From assembly GCA_022822125.1 (NCBI GenBank), contig JAJECF010000148.1, positions 1-31,670 of the forward strand: a stretch of 31,670 nucleotides of DNA, read 5' to 3'. Positions 7,639 to 14,618 of the stretch are shown in pieces. Position 1 is the first letter of the stretch, and each line of letters starts with the position of its first letter. The notes beneath the pieces were generated by a model. That model had not been told where the DNA came from, made no database searches, and saw nothing but the letters and a program-made list of their open reading frames with translations. The position numbers were made by a program, and so were the translations under genes. The DNA is from Alphaproteobacteria bacterium. GTDB lineage: Bacteria > Pseudomonadota > Alphaproteobacteria > Bin95.

Positions 7639-8730
7639 ATGTCCGCCCAAGCATCCGCCGAACCCGCCGCCGAGCCCGCGGTCACCTCCACCGCCGAAGC
7701 CGCGCCGGTGCTCGACCAGCACCGCTTTCCGGAAGACCGGCTCGCCGGCTTCATGGCGCGGGAGGTCGAGGGGTTCCGGCCGCCGCTCTCGGTCTCGCAG
7801 TTCCGGGGCGGCATGTCGAACCCGACCTTCCTGCTGGAGGACGGCGGCGGCCGGCGCTATGTCATGCGCAAGAAGCCGCCCGGCAAGCTGCTGCCCTCGG
7901 CCCATGCGGTGGACCGCGAATACCGGGTCATCTCCGCGCTGGCGGAGACGGACGTGCCGGTCGCGCGCGCCTTCGCGCTCTGCGAGGACGAGGCGGTGAT
8001 CGGCCGGGCTTTCTACATCATGGAGCATGTCGAGGGGCGCGTGGCGCGCAACCTCATGCTGCCGGACATGGCGCCGCCCGAGCGCGCCGCCGCCTATGAC
8101 GACATGAACGCCGCGCTCGCCGCGCTCCACAATGTCGATTTCCGCGCCGTCGGGCTGGAGGGCTACGGGCGCGAGGGCGGCTACATGGCGCGGCAGGTGC
8201 GGCGCTGGGGCGGCCAGTACGAGATGAGCAGGACCGACGAGATTCCGGAGATGGACAATCTCGCAGCCTGGCTCGGCGCCAACATGCCGGCCGACGACGA
8301 AACGACGATCGTCCACGGCGACTACCGGCTGGAGAACACGATCCTCCACCCGGCGGAGCCGCGCGTGCTGGCGGTGGTGGACTGGGAGCTCGGCACGCTC
8401 GGCAACCCGCTTTCGGACCTCGCCTATAACTGCCTGCCCTACCATGCCGGCGACGATGTGCGCGGCTTCCTCGGCGGCATGGACCATGCCGCGACGGGCA
8501 TCCCCTCGGAGGAGGACTATGTCGCCGCCTATTGCGCGCGCACCGGGCGCGGCGGCATCCCCGACTGGCCTTTCTACCTCGCCTTCTCGCTCTTCCGCCT
8601 CGCCGCCATCAGCCAAGGCGTCTACAAGCGCGGCCTCGACGGCAATGCCAGCTCCCCCGACGCCGTCCAGCGCGGCGCCAAGGCGCGGCAATTGGCCGAG
8701 ACGGGCTGGGCCATCGCGCAGCGGGGGTGA
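7639..8730 (+). CDS. APH-family phosphotransferase (ACAD10/11-like kinase domain)
   Basis: This 363-residue cytoplasmic protein belongs to the aminoglycoside phosphotransferase/choline kinase superfamily. It shows a nucleotide-binding strand set (SQFRGGMSNPTFLLE, then RYVMRKKPPGKLLPSAHAVD), the hinge FYIMEHVEGRV, the catalytic loop IVHGDYRLENTILHP (about 230) with the Asp base and Asn, and the metal-binding VVDWELGTLGNPLSDLAY. This is the version found fused to acyl-CoA dehydrogenase in ACAD10/11, thought to phosphorylate 4-hydroxyacyl-CoA; drug resistance is unlikely. The first ~25 residues are a low-complexity Ala/Glu/Pro leader. An AAGGAG lies 12 bases before the ATG, rather far. Its divergent neighbour, acetoacetyl-CoA synthetase, supports a fatty-acid or ketone-body context. 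Confidence 0.88.
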   Translation: MSAQASAEPAAEPAVTSTAEAAPVLDQHRFPEDRLAGFMAREVEGFRPPLSVSQFRGGMSNPTFLLEDGGGRRYVMRKKPPGKLLPSAHAVDREYRVISALAETDVPVARAFALCEDEAVIGRAFYIMEHVEGRVARNLMLPDMAPPERAAAYDDMNAALAALHNVDFRAVGLEGYGREGGYMARQVRRWGGQYEMSRTDEIPEMDNLAAWLGANMPADDETTIVHGDYRLENTILHPAEPRVLAVVDWELGTLGNPLSDLAYNCLPYHAGDDVRGFLGGMDHAATGIPSEEDYVAAYCARTGRGGIPDWPFYLAFSLFRLAAISQGVYKRGLDGNASSPDAVQRGAKARQLAETGWAIAQRG

Positions 8731-8744
8731 GCGGGCGGCGATGC

Positions 8745-9101
8745 CCCCCTTCGATACGCGCCTGCTGGCGCAGTCGCTACTCAGGATGAGGAAGGGGATG
8801 CGCCTGCTTTCAGGCAATAGCCGCCCCGTCATGCCCGCATCCCGAGCAGCCGCGCCAGCCGGGTATCGAACTTCATGCTGAGTAGCCGACCGAAGGGGAG
8901 GCGTATCGAACCTCATCCTGAGTAGCGCCCGCCTGCGGGCGCGTATCGAAAGCCTGTCCTGAGCCTGTCGAAGGGGACGTCCCTCGCCGTCCGGCCCCCT
9001 CGATACGCGGCTGGCGCCGCTACTCGGGATGAGGACAAAGGACCGGGGCTACGGCAGGGAGGCGCCGCGCCATCGGTTCCGATCAATGACCGCTGGTATT
9101 A
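8745..9101. repeat. REP-like cluster B, ending in a 104-bp repeat
   Basis: This gene-free stretch carries several REP-like units in both orientations (8748-8792, 8850-8880, 8903-8950, 9000-9033), each with TCGATACGC and CTACTC(A/G)GGATGAG ends around a GC hairpin. The last 104 bases (8998-9101) are a gapless inverted copy, about 92% identical, of 19643-19746. Bases 8955-9032 match 580-660 of cluster A in inverse orientation. Read on the minus strand the right end is TAATACCAGCGGT, and its TAA is the yhaV stop codon. Confidence 0.85.
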
Positions 9102-9557
9102 CTCCCTTGCCTGCCAGTCCTGCCTTGAAGCCTTCATCAATGAAGCCCAGTCGTCGGGCGGATGCCCTCGCGTGAGCATCCTGGCGAAGACCGCATACGG
9201 ATCGGTGCGGCTTCCCGACGAGCGCAGCGTGGACTGGTCATTGACCCATGCATAGACGATCACTTTCGCCCTGGCGTGATAGCGAAAGAACAATCTGAAC
9301 CGCCTGCCAATCCTGGCGCGCCGCCAATGGCGGTAGCGGGGGCCGAGCGTGATGCCCTGGCGGCAATCGTCCCGGGCCGGGTCCTGCGGGATGACTTCCA
9401 GCATCAGCCGGCTCAACACATGGAACAGCTTGACATTCGCATTCGACGAGAAGCCGGCCGGATCGCTTCCCTGTGCGCGTTGAACGGCGCGGTGCAGCCT
9501 GCGCATCTGGTCGATGAGGCAATCGTGGAACAGCAGGGTCCATCCATGCCGCTGCAT
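9099..9557 (-). CDS. yhaV: type II toxin, YhaV family
   Basis: This 152-residue protein matches the YhaV family, RelE-superfamily ribosome-dependent or free mRNA endonucleases that halt translation when released from the PrlF antitoxin. It has about the usual length (E. coli YhaV is 154). Family landmarks are HGWTLLFHDCLIDQMRRL at the N-terminus, KLFHVLSRLMLEVIPQDPA in the middle, GITLGPRYRHWRRARIGRRF, the basic strand RLFFRYHARAKVIVYAWVND and the C-terminal DPYAVFARMLTRGHPPDDW. The start ATG overlaps the antitoxin stop by one base (TGATG), so translation is coupled. The stop codon TAA is the first codon of a repeat element that follows. The gene looks intact. Confidence 0.92.
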   Translation of the reverse strand: MQRHGWTLLFHDCLIDQMRRLHRAVQRAQGSDPAGFSSNANVKLFHVLSRLMLEVIPQDPARDDCRQGITLGPRYRHWRRARIGRRFRLFFRYHARAKVIVYAWVNDQSTLRSSGSRTDPYAVFARMLTRGHPPDDWASLMKASRQDWQARE

Positions 9558-9877
9558 CAGAGGGCAACGTCGCCGTCGATGTCCTCGTCCGCTTGCGCTT
9601 CACGCTGTACATGTTCCAGCATGGCCTGCGCCAGATCGTCCGGAAGCGCCCGAACATGCCGGCCGGCCCCGATATCGCCGGCGAGCAGATCCAGGAACGC
9701 ACCGATCGCCGGGTCTTCATGCGCGGCGTCGGCGCGGCTGACGACGATATGTCCGTCCTCATGGAGTTCGAACGCCACCTTGGCGCCGACATCGACCCCC
9801 AGCGCCTGACGGACCGATTTGGGCACAGTGATCTGGCCCTTCGCAGTCATGGTGGCGACTTCATGGATGACAGGCAT
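9557..9877 (-). CDS. prlF: type II antitoxin, PrlF family (AbrB/SpoVT fold)
   Basis: This antitoxin of about 106 residues begins with a swapped-hairpin AbrB DNA-binding domain (ATMTAKGQITVPKSVRQALG, residues 8-27, then VGAKVAFELHEDGHIVVSRA) and ends with an acidic tail (EAQADEDIDGDVAL) expected to bind YhaV. The ATG at 9877 is preferred: GGAGGG lies ten bases upstream, and the -10 element at 9906-9911 overlaps the alternative GTG at 9907, which would therefore lie upstream of the transcript start. It should neutralise YhaV and, with it, repress its own promoter through the palindrome at 9909-9926. Confidence 0.92.
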   Translation of the reverse strand: MPVIHEVATMTAKGQITVPKSVRQALGVDVGAKVAFELHEDGHIVVSRADAAHEDPAIGAFLDLLAGDIGAGRHVRALPDDLAQAMLEHVQREAQADEDIDGDVAL

Positions 9878-9905
9878 AACAGGCGCTCCCTCCGTGCCAT
9901 GCGAC

Positions 9906-9934
9906 ACTGTAAGAAATATTCCTTACCATGTCCA
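9906..9934 (-). promoter_or_regulatory. prlF-yhaV promoter with palindromic operator
   Basis: On the minus strand, TGGACA (9929-9934) and TACAGT (9906-9911) are 17 bp apart, a good sigma-70-type match, giving a start near 9899 and a leader of about 22 bases. Overlapping the -10 and spacer is an 18-bp near-perfect palindrome, GTAAGAAATATTCCTTAC (9909-9926), with one mismatched pair. It is the only AT-rich palindrome in the area and is where an AbrB-type antitoxin complex would bind to autoregulate. Confidence 0.7.
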
Positions 9935-9971
9935 CATGATGCGGAGGGTATGGGCTCGGCGCGAGCATTGC

Positions 9972-10000
9972 GGGACCTTCGACAAGCTCAGGATGAGGAG
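9972..10000. repeat. partial REP-like unit
   Basis: CCTTCGACAAGCTCAGGATG followed by AGGAGG is the short module of the REP-like family, fused directly to the CAGGATGAGG end. It lies between the toxin-antitoxin promoter and the XRE remnant. Confidence 0.65.
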
Positions 10001-10033
10001 GAAAGGAAGCCCGCCTGCGGTCAGGCCACCGCC

Positions 10034-10213
10034 CGAGGCCGTTCTTGGCCACCAGCGTCAGCAATTTGAGCGAGCGCCCCCGGGGGCGCTTCTCGCCGCG
10101 CTCCCACTGGCTCACCAGACCCGTCGTCACATTGAGGTAGCGCGCGAACACCGCCTGGCTCGCGCGCTCGCGCAGCCGCAGCGCGCGAATATCCTCCGGC
10201 GGCTCAGACCGCT
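10034..10213 (-). pseudogene. XRE/HigA-like helix-turn-helix antitoxin remnant
   Basis: The minus strand encodes EPPEDIRALRLRERASQAVF, ARYLNVTTGLVSQWERGEKR and PRGRSLKLLTLVAKNGLG, a close match to the C-terminal helix-turn-helix of XRE antitoxin-like regulators (COG2944, the HigA-like partner of RelE/HigB toxins). The usual ~45 N-terminal residues are absent: no ATG exists in frame, and a TAG lies about 35 bases upstream of the homology. The conserved C-terminus (GLGAVA or similar) is replaced by a frame shift into REP-like sequence near 10034. No HigB-type toxin gene is next to it. A start at the internal GTG (10151) would remove half of the DNA-binding fold, so I call it a remnant. Confidence 0.75.
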
Positions 10214-10255
10214 CACGTCCCTCGCCCCGGCCTGTTGCTGCTGCCGGCTATGCGG

Positions 10256-10660
10256 TCAACCGGTTTCCGGTGCCGTCCTCGGATCGTCCACATGCAGGTG
10301 CTGGGTCGGCTGCGGGGTGGCGGTCATCACCTTGACCCCGTCTTCCGAGGTGAAGCGGTGCCAGCAGCCCTGCGGCACCACCAGAAGCGCGCCGGCGGCG
10401 AGCTCGTGCGACTGGAGCTCGTCATCGACGATGATGTCGAAGCGGGTGGAGCCTTCGAGAATCTGCACGATCTCGTCGCCCTTAAGATGCCGCTCCCAGC
10501 CGCTGGAGCCGCTGAAATGCGCGGCGAAGAGGCCGCCGTCGCGGAAGGCGGCGAGCTTCCTGAAGGAGCCCTGCGCCTCCGCCTCCGTGGTGTGGGCGCC
10601 GCGCCCTTCAAGCTTCACAAGGTCGTCCAGGTCTCGGCGGAGGTCGAGAAGTTCGATCAT
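10256..10660 (-). CDS. cupin-domain protein
   Basis: This 134-residue single-domain cupin has the two cupin motifs: HFSGSSGWERHLKGDEIVQI (about 50-70, with His and Glu ligands) and LAAGALLVVPQGCWHRF (about 95-112, with the second His). Small cupins of this type bind a metal and act as isomerases or dioxygenases or sense ligands; the reaction is not evident. The ATG at 10660 has GGAG six bases upstream. It follows the TauD-type dioxygenase gene by 23 bp on the same strand, so the two are probably co-transcribed. Its stop codon lies close to the XRE remnant. Confidence 0.8.
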   Translation of the reverse strand: MIELLDLRRDLDDLVKLEGRGAHTTEAEAQGSFRKLAAFRDGGLFAAHFSGSSGWERHLKGDEIVQILEGSTRFDIIVDDELQSHELAAGALLVVPQGCWHRFTSEDGVKVMTATPQPTQHLHVDDPRTAPETG

Positions 10661-10683
10661 GGCATGCTCCGGAAGTCCGTTCG

Positions 10684-11538
10684 TCAGACAGGCGTGTCGC
10701 CGCAAATGGTGACGCGGTGCATGATGCGGGTTTCGCCCGGATAGTCGTCGAGCGCGTAATGCTGGGTGCAGCGGTTGTCCCAGAAAGCGATCGACCCCTC
10801 CTCCCAGCGGAAGCGGCACTGGAATTCCGGCTTGATCGAATGCTGGCGCAGCCAGTCGAGCAGCGGCCCGCTCTCGGCGTCCGTCAGCCCGTCGAAATAC
10901 TGGCAGTGGCCGCCCACATAGAGCGCCTTACGTCCGGTCTCCGGATGGGTGCGCACAACCGGATGCGAAGAAGTGGTCTGCACATTGCCGGGGTCCTTGA
11001 CCTGCATCGAGGTGCGCCCGGCATACATTTCCTTGCGGGTCTTGCCGCCCGCGCTCTTGAAGCGGTCGCCGACCGAGATGGCGCGCAACCCGGCGAGCGT
11101 CTCCTTCAGGCCGTCCGAGAGCGTCTCATAGGCGAGATACTGGTTGGTGAACAGCGTATCGCCGCCCTTGGACGGCACCTGTTTGGCATAGAGAATGGTG
11201 CCCATGGCGGGCTGTGGCGAGAACATCTGGTCGGAATGCCAGGCGCCGCCGAAATTCCTCGAGTCCGCCGGCGTCTTCTTGATCTCAAGAAGTTCGGGAT
11301 AGTCGTCCATGCCCTTCATGAAGGGATGGAGGTGGATATCCCCCCAGCGGCGCGCGAAGGCGAGCTGCTGCTCGGGCGTGATGTCCTGGCCGCGGAAGAA
11401 GATCACCAGGTTCTCGTTGAGCGCCCGGCGGATCTCGCCGAAGGTCTCCTCATCGACATCCGCCAGATCGACCCCGCTTACTTCGGCGCCGAGTGCGCCC
11501 GCTACGGGCTTTACCTCGATGCGCTGGAACCCGGTCAT
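10684..11538 (-). CDS. TauD/TfdA-family Fe(II)/2-oxoglutarate dioxygenase
   Basis: This 284-residue enzyme should couple decarboxylation of 2-oxoglutarate to oxidation of a small organic acid. The iron-binding facial triad is visible: WHSDQMF (His and Asp, about residue 101-105) and the distal His in FWDNRCTQHYALDDY (about 260), followed by the 2-oxoglutarate Arg in GETRIMHRVTI. VKPVAGALGAEVSGVDLADV is the typical family N-terminus and HPVVRTHPETGRKALYV the typical substrate-channel strand. The ATG at 11538 has AAGGAG seven bases upstream, better than the codon six residues earlier. Taurine, 2,4-D-like ethers and alkyl sulfates are all family substrates; no sulfonate transporter is next to it, so I leave the substrate open. 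The cupin gene follows 23 bp downstream. Confidence 0.9.
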   Translation of the reverse strand: MTGFQRIEVKPVAGALGAEVSGVDLADVDEETFGEIRRALNENLVIFFRGQDITPEQQLAFARRWGDIHLHPFMKGMDDYPELLEIKKTPADSRNFGGAWHSDQMFSPQPAMGTILYAKQVPSKGGDTLFTNQYLAYETLSDGLKETLAGLRAISVGDRFKSAGGKTRKEMYAGRTSMQVKDPGNVQTTSSHPVVRTHPETGRKALYVGGHCQYFDGLTDAESGPLLDWLRQHSIKPEFQCRFRWEEGSIAFWDNRCTQHYALDDYPGETRIMHRVTICGDTPV

Positions 11539-11570
11539 ACCGCCTCTCCTTCCCATGCTGGCGCGGCGAG

Positions 11571-11598
11571 CCTATATCGAATTCCGGCCGGGGTCCAA
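11571..11598 (-). promoter_or_regulatory. candidate promoter for the tauD-like/cupin operon
   Basis: On the minus strand TTGGAC (11593-11598) and TATAGG (11571-11576) are 16 bp apart, 33 bases upstream of the dioxygenase ATG. It is the only AT-rich spot in the 104-bp divergent spacer. The -35 match is modest. Confidence 0.4.
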
Positions 11599-11642
11599 GC
11601 GCCCCGCGCCGCCGCTCTGCGCCCAAGGGAGACCGCCTGCCC

Positions 11643-12098
11643 ATGCTGACGCCCGAAATGACGGCTCTCATCCGCGAAAATACGCTGGCGCTGGCGGCGA
11701 CGGTGACGCCGGAGGGCGAACCGGCCGTCTCGCCCAAGGCGACCGTCGTGGTGCTCGACCCGTCGCGGCTCGCCTTTTCGGACCTGCGCTCCCCCGGCAC
11801 GAGGCGCAATCTCGCCGCCAACCCGGCCTGCGAGCTCGCCTTCGTCGATGTGTTCCGGCGCAAGGCGGTCCGGGTGCGCGGCCGGGGCCGCTACCATGAA
11901 CGCGGCGCGCCGGAATTCGAGACCCTGCTGCCGCATTTCGCCGAATGGCCGGACCTGAAGCCCCGGATGCGCGGCATATTCGATATCGCCGTCGCCGCGG
12001 CGGAGATGGTGGTCTCGCCCGCCTACGATACCGGCGCCGGGGAAGCGGAGCTCGCCGCCCAGTGGCTGGCTCGCTACCGCAAGCTCATCGAAGGCTGA
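11643..12098 (+). CDS. pyridoxamine 5'-phosphate oxidase-family (split-barrel flavin) protein
   Basis: This 151-residue protein has the PPOX split-barrel fold: MLTPEMTALIRENTLALAAT, the strand VTPEGEPAVSPKATVVVLD, then LAFSDLRSPGTRRNLAANPA, which resembles the flavin-phosphate binding turn (RSPGTRxNL), and VRVRGRGRYHERG. Members bind FMN, F420 or haem and reduce or oxidise small molecules; true PdxH has extra C-terminal residues missing here, so vitamin B6 synthesis is unlikely. GGGAGA lies upstream of the ATG. It diverges from the TauD-type operon and is followed by a TGACA motif, a short GC hairpin (12151-12167) and one REP-like unit. Confidence 0.85.
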   Translation: MLTPEMTALIRENTLALAATVTPEGEPAVSPKATVVVLDPSRLAFSDLRSPGTRRNLAANPACELAFVDVFRRKAVRVRGRGRYHERGAPEFETLLPHFAEWPDLKPRMRGIFDIAVAAAEMVVSPAYDTGAGEAELAAQWLARYRKLIEG

Positions 12099-12119
12099 CC
12101 GCGCCGGAAGCCGGGCGCA

Positions 12120-12144
12120 TGACAAAACATGACATATCATGACA
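12120..12144 (+). promoter_or_regulatory. tandem TGACA motif, copy 2 (three perfect half-sites)
   Basis: TGACAAAACATGACATATCA followed by TGACA: three exact TGACA half-sites at strict 10-bp spacing, beginning 22 bases after the PPOX-family stop. This is the best copy of the motif also present at 4816-4839 and 17571-17585. Here it is not in front of an obvious start codon; the flanking genes both end towards it. Confidence 0.5.
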
Positions 12145-12170
12145 TCTTCACGGGGCTGCCCGCCCCGCTC

Positions 12171-12217
12171 CCTCCTCATCCTGAGTAGCGGCTGCGTCAG
12201 CAGGCGCGTATCGAAGG
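12171..12217. repeat. single REP-like unit
   Basis: CCTCATCCTGAGTAGCGGCT and the following GCGTCAGCAGGCGCGTATCGA form one unit of the same REP-like family, between the convergent ends of the PPOX-family gene and livM. Just left of it CGGGGC/GCCCCG (12151-12167) makes a hairpin that may end transcription. Confidence 0.8.
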
Positions 12218-12243
12218 ATGCGCCGCCGCCCGGGACGGTCTCG

Positions 12244-13602
12244 CTACCTGCCGGCGGGGATGAGGCCGTCGGGGCGGAAGCGCATGACGAGCAGCAGGAT
12301 GAGGCCCATGACCAGCGGGCGCATATGCGCGGCGCTTTCGAGCAGGTGGGCGCGCAGCGCGCTGTCGGCGGGCAGGCCCGAGGTCAGCGCCTGCATCAGC
12401 CAGAGGCCCGCCGGCTCCGCCTCGATCCAGACGAACCAGATGAGGAAGCCGCCCAGCACCGCGCCCAGATTGTTGCCGGAGCCGCCGACCACCACCATGA
12501 CCCAGATGAGGAAGGTGAAGCGGAGCGGCTGGTAGCCCGCCGGCGTGAACTGGCCGTCGAGCGTGGTCAGCATGGCGCCCGCGACGCCGATGACGGCCGA
12601 GCCCAGGATGAAGACCTGCCGGTGGCGGCGGGTCACATCCTTGCCCACCGCGCCCGCGGCGGCTTCATTGTCGCGTATGGCCCGCATCATCCGGCCCCAG
12701 GGGGAATGCAGCGCGCGCTCCGAGAGCCGGAATACGACCGCCAGCACGGCGAGGAACAGGCCCGCATAGCAGAGCTTCACGAAGAGGCTCGAGGACTGGA
12801 CCGCGAACGCCCTGAGCGCGCCCTCATGCGCGGCGCCTGTCAGCGCCTCCAGGCTGCGGCTGTGCAGCACGGCCACGAGATCGACGAACCACGGCTCCCG
12901 CTGCAGGTCCACCTCATAGGGCACGGGACGGTCCAGGCCCGTCACATTCTTCACCCCGCGCGTCAGCCAGTCCTCGTTCTTGAGCACGGCGATGACGATC
13001 TCGGAAATGCCGAGCGTGGCGATGGCGAAATAGTCCGAGCGCAGGCCGAGCGCGATCCGCCCGATGACGAAGGCCGCCCCGGCGGCGAGCAGCCCGCCCG
13101 CGACCCAGGACAGGATGATCGGCAGGCCGAGGCCGCCGAGATAGCCGGCGCTCGCGGGCTCCACCGCCTCGATGGCGTCCGTCGCCGGATCGAAAAAGGC
13201 CCGCGCGCCGAACAGGCCGGCGAGCGCGACCGCCGCGAGCGCCGCCGTGCGCCAGCGGTTGCGGGGCATATAGCGCGCGAGCGCGAGCGCCAGCCCGCCC
13301 GCCGCCATCAGGATGGCGAGCGCGGCGAACAGGCCCGCGCCGCCCGCCGCCCAGGCGGCCGGCACGGGCGGCTGCGAGACGAGCACGCCCGCCAGCCCGC
13401 CCAGCGCCGCGAAGCCCATGACGCCGATATTGAACAGGCCCGCATAGCCCCACTGGATATTGACCGCGAGCGACATGAGCGCGGAGATGAGGCAGAGATT
13501 CAGCACCGCGAGCGCCAGCGACCAGGACTGGCCGAAGCCGACCGCCATGAGCGCCGCTCCGACGGCGGCGGCCGCCGCGCCGCTTCTGAGCGCCGGCGTC
13601 AC
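12244..13602 (-). CDS. livM: branched-chain amino acid-type ABC transporter permease LivM
   Basis: This 452-residue inner-membrane permease is rich in transmembrane helices and carries the LivM signatures: AVNIQWGYAGLFNIGVMGFA near residue 47-66 and the cytoplasmic coupling loop GRMMRAIRDNEAAAGAVGKD near 325. It forms the pore with LivH. At 452 residues it is longer than the common ~320-430, with an extra Ala-rich helical stretch around 85-135. It is the last gene of the liv operon and overlaps livH by four bases (ATGA). Related transporters carry urea, short amides or aromatic acids, so the substrate is not fixed by the permease alone. Confidence 0.92.
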   Translation of the reverse strand: MTPALRSGAAAAAVGAALMAVGFGQSWSLALAVLNLCLISALMSLAVNIQWGYAGLFNIGVMGFAALGGLAGVLVSQPPVPAAWAAGGAGLFAALAILMAAGGLALALARYMPRNRWRTAALAAVALAGLFGARAFFDPATDAIEAVEPASAGYLGGLGLPIILSWVAGGLLAAGAAFVIGRIALGLRSDYFAIATLGISEIVIAVLKNEDWLTRGVKNVTGLDRPVPYEVDLQREPWFVDLVAVLHSRSLEALTGAAHEGALRAFAVQSSSLFVKLCYAGLFLAVLAVVFRLSERALHSPWGRMMRAIRDNEAAAGAVGKDVTRRHRQVFILGSAVIGVAGAMLTTLDGQFTPAGYQPLRFTFLIWVMVVVGGSGNNLGAVLGGFLIWFVWIEAEPAGLWLMQALTSGLPADSALRAHLLESAAHMRPLVMGLILLLVMRFRPDGLIPAGR

Positions 13603-14615
13603 AGCACGCGCCCCCGGAAAATGCCGGACGGGCGGATGAGCAGCACGAGGACCAGGATGAGGAAGGAGACGGCGAATTTGTAGTCGGTCGAGAGAAGCTG
13701 CGCGAGCCCGTCCGGCCGCCAGGCCTCGGGCAGCAGGTAGTAGAGGAACTTCTTCCAGGCGTAGGTGACGGTGACCTCCGAGAAGGCGACGATGACCGCG
13801 CCCACGACGGCGCCGACCGGCTGGCCGATGCCGCCCAGTATGGCGGCCGCGAACATGGGCAGCAGGAGCTGGAAATAGGTGAAGGGCTTGAAGCTCTTGT
13901 CCAGCCCGTAAAGCGCGCCGGCAATGGCGGCGAGCGCGGCGGCGAGCGCCCAGGCGATGAGCGCGACGCGCTCCGGGTTGACGCCGGACAGCAGCGCCAG
14001 GTCCTCATTGTCGGAATAGGCGCGCATGGATTTCCCGGTCCGGGTGCGCTGCAGGAAGCGGAAGAGCAGGAAGACCGCGATGACAGCAATGACGACGGTC
14101 AGGCCTTGAGTCGTCTTGATCGAGAGGCCCTCGGCGAGGCCGGTCGCCCGCTTGAATTCGCGCGCCTTGACGATGAAGCGCTCGCCGTCAGCGAATTGCC
14201 GGTCGCCGGGGCCGATGATGAAGCGCACGACCCCGTTCAGCACGAACATGACGCCGAGCGAGGCCATGACGAGCACGACCGGGGGGCTGCGCTTGCGGCG
14301 GTAGAAGCGGAACACCAGCCGGTCGGCGGCGATGGCGGCGGCGATGGCGGCAAGCACGGCGCAGGGCAGCGCCAGCAGCGCCGTCGGCAGGGGCCCGAGG
14401 CCGGCGCCCCAGGCCTGGAGCTGCCAGGTGGCCAGGATCGCCGCCATCGCGCCGAAGGCCATGAGGTCGCCATGCGCCAGATTGGCGAAACGCAATATGC
14501 CGAAGACGAGCGTGATGCCGAGCGCGCCGAGCGCAAGCTGCGCGGCGTAGGCGAGCGCCGGCACGATGACGTAATTGCCGAGCAGCACCGCCGCATTCGC
14601 GAGGTCGGGCAGCAT
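13599..14615 (-). CDS. livH: branched-chain amino acid-type ABC transporter permease LivH
   Basis: This 338-residue membrane permease has LivH landmarks: LALGALGITLVFGILRFANL then AHGDLMAFGA at the N-terminus, and the coupling helix GKSMRAYSDNEDLALLSGVN near residue 190-210, followed by GAVVGAVIVAFSEV. It pairs with LivM to form the translocation channel. The protein is about 30 residues longer than E. coli LivH, mainly from a loop near 110-170. Its stop is followed immediately by livM (4-bp overlap), and it starts 3 bp after the livF stop, so the operon is tightly packed. Confidence 0.92.
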   Translation of the reverse strand: MLPDLANAAVLLGNYVIVPALAYAAQLALGALGITLVFGILRFANLAHGDLMAFGAMAAILATWQLQAWGAGLGPLPTALLALPCAVLAAIAAAIAADRLVFRFYRRKRSPPVVLVMASLGVMFVLNGVVRFIIGPGDRQFADGERFIVKAREFKRATGLAEGLSIKTTQGLTVVIAVIAVFLLFRFLQRTRTGKSMRAYSDNEDLALLSGVNPERVALIAWALAAALAAIAGALYGLDKSFKPFTYFQLLLPMFAAAILGGIGQPVGAVVGAVIVAFSEVTVTYAWKKFLYYLLPEAWRPDGLAQLLSTDYKFAVSFLILVLVLLIRPSGIFRGRVL

Positions 14616-14618
14616 CGC

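Noticed and set aside
9861..10151. A short helix-turn-helix gene starting at GTG 10151
   Set aside because: It starts in the middle of the DNA-binding fold, ends in repeat sequence and runs across the toxin-antitoxin promoter.
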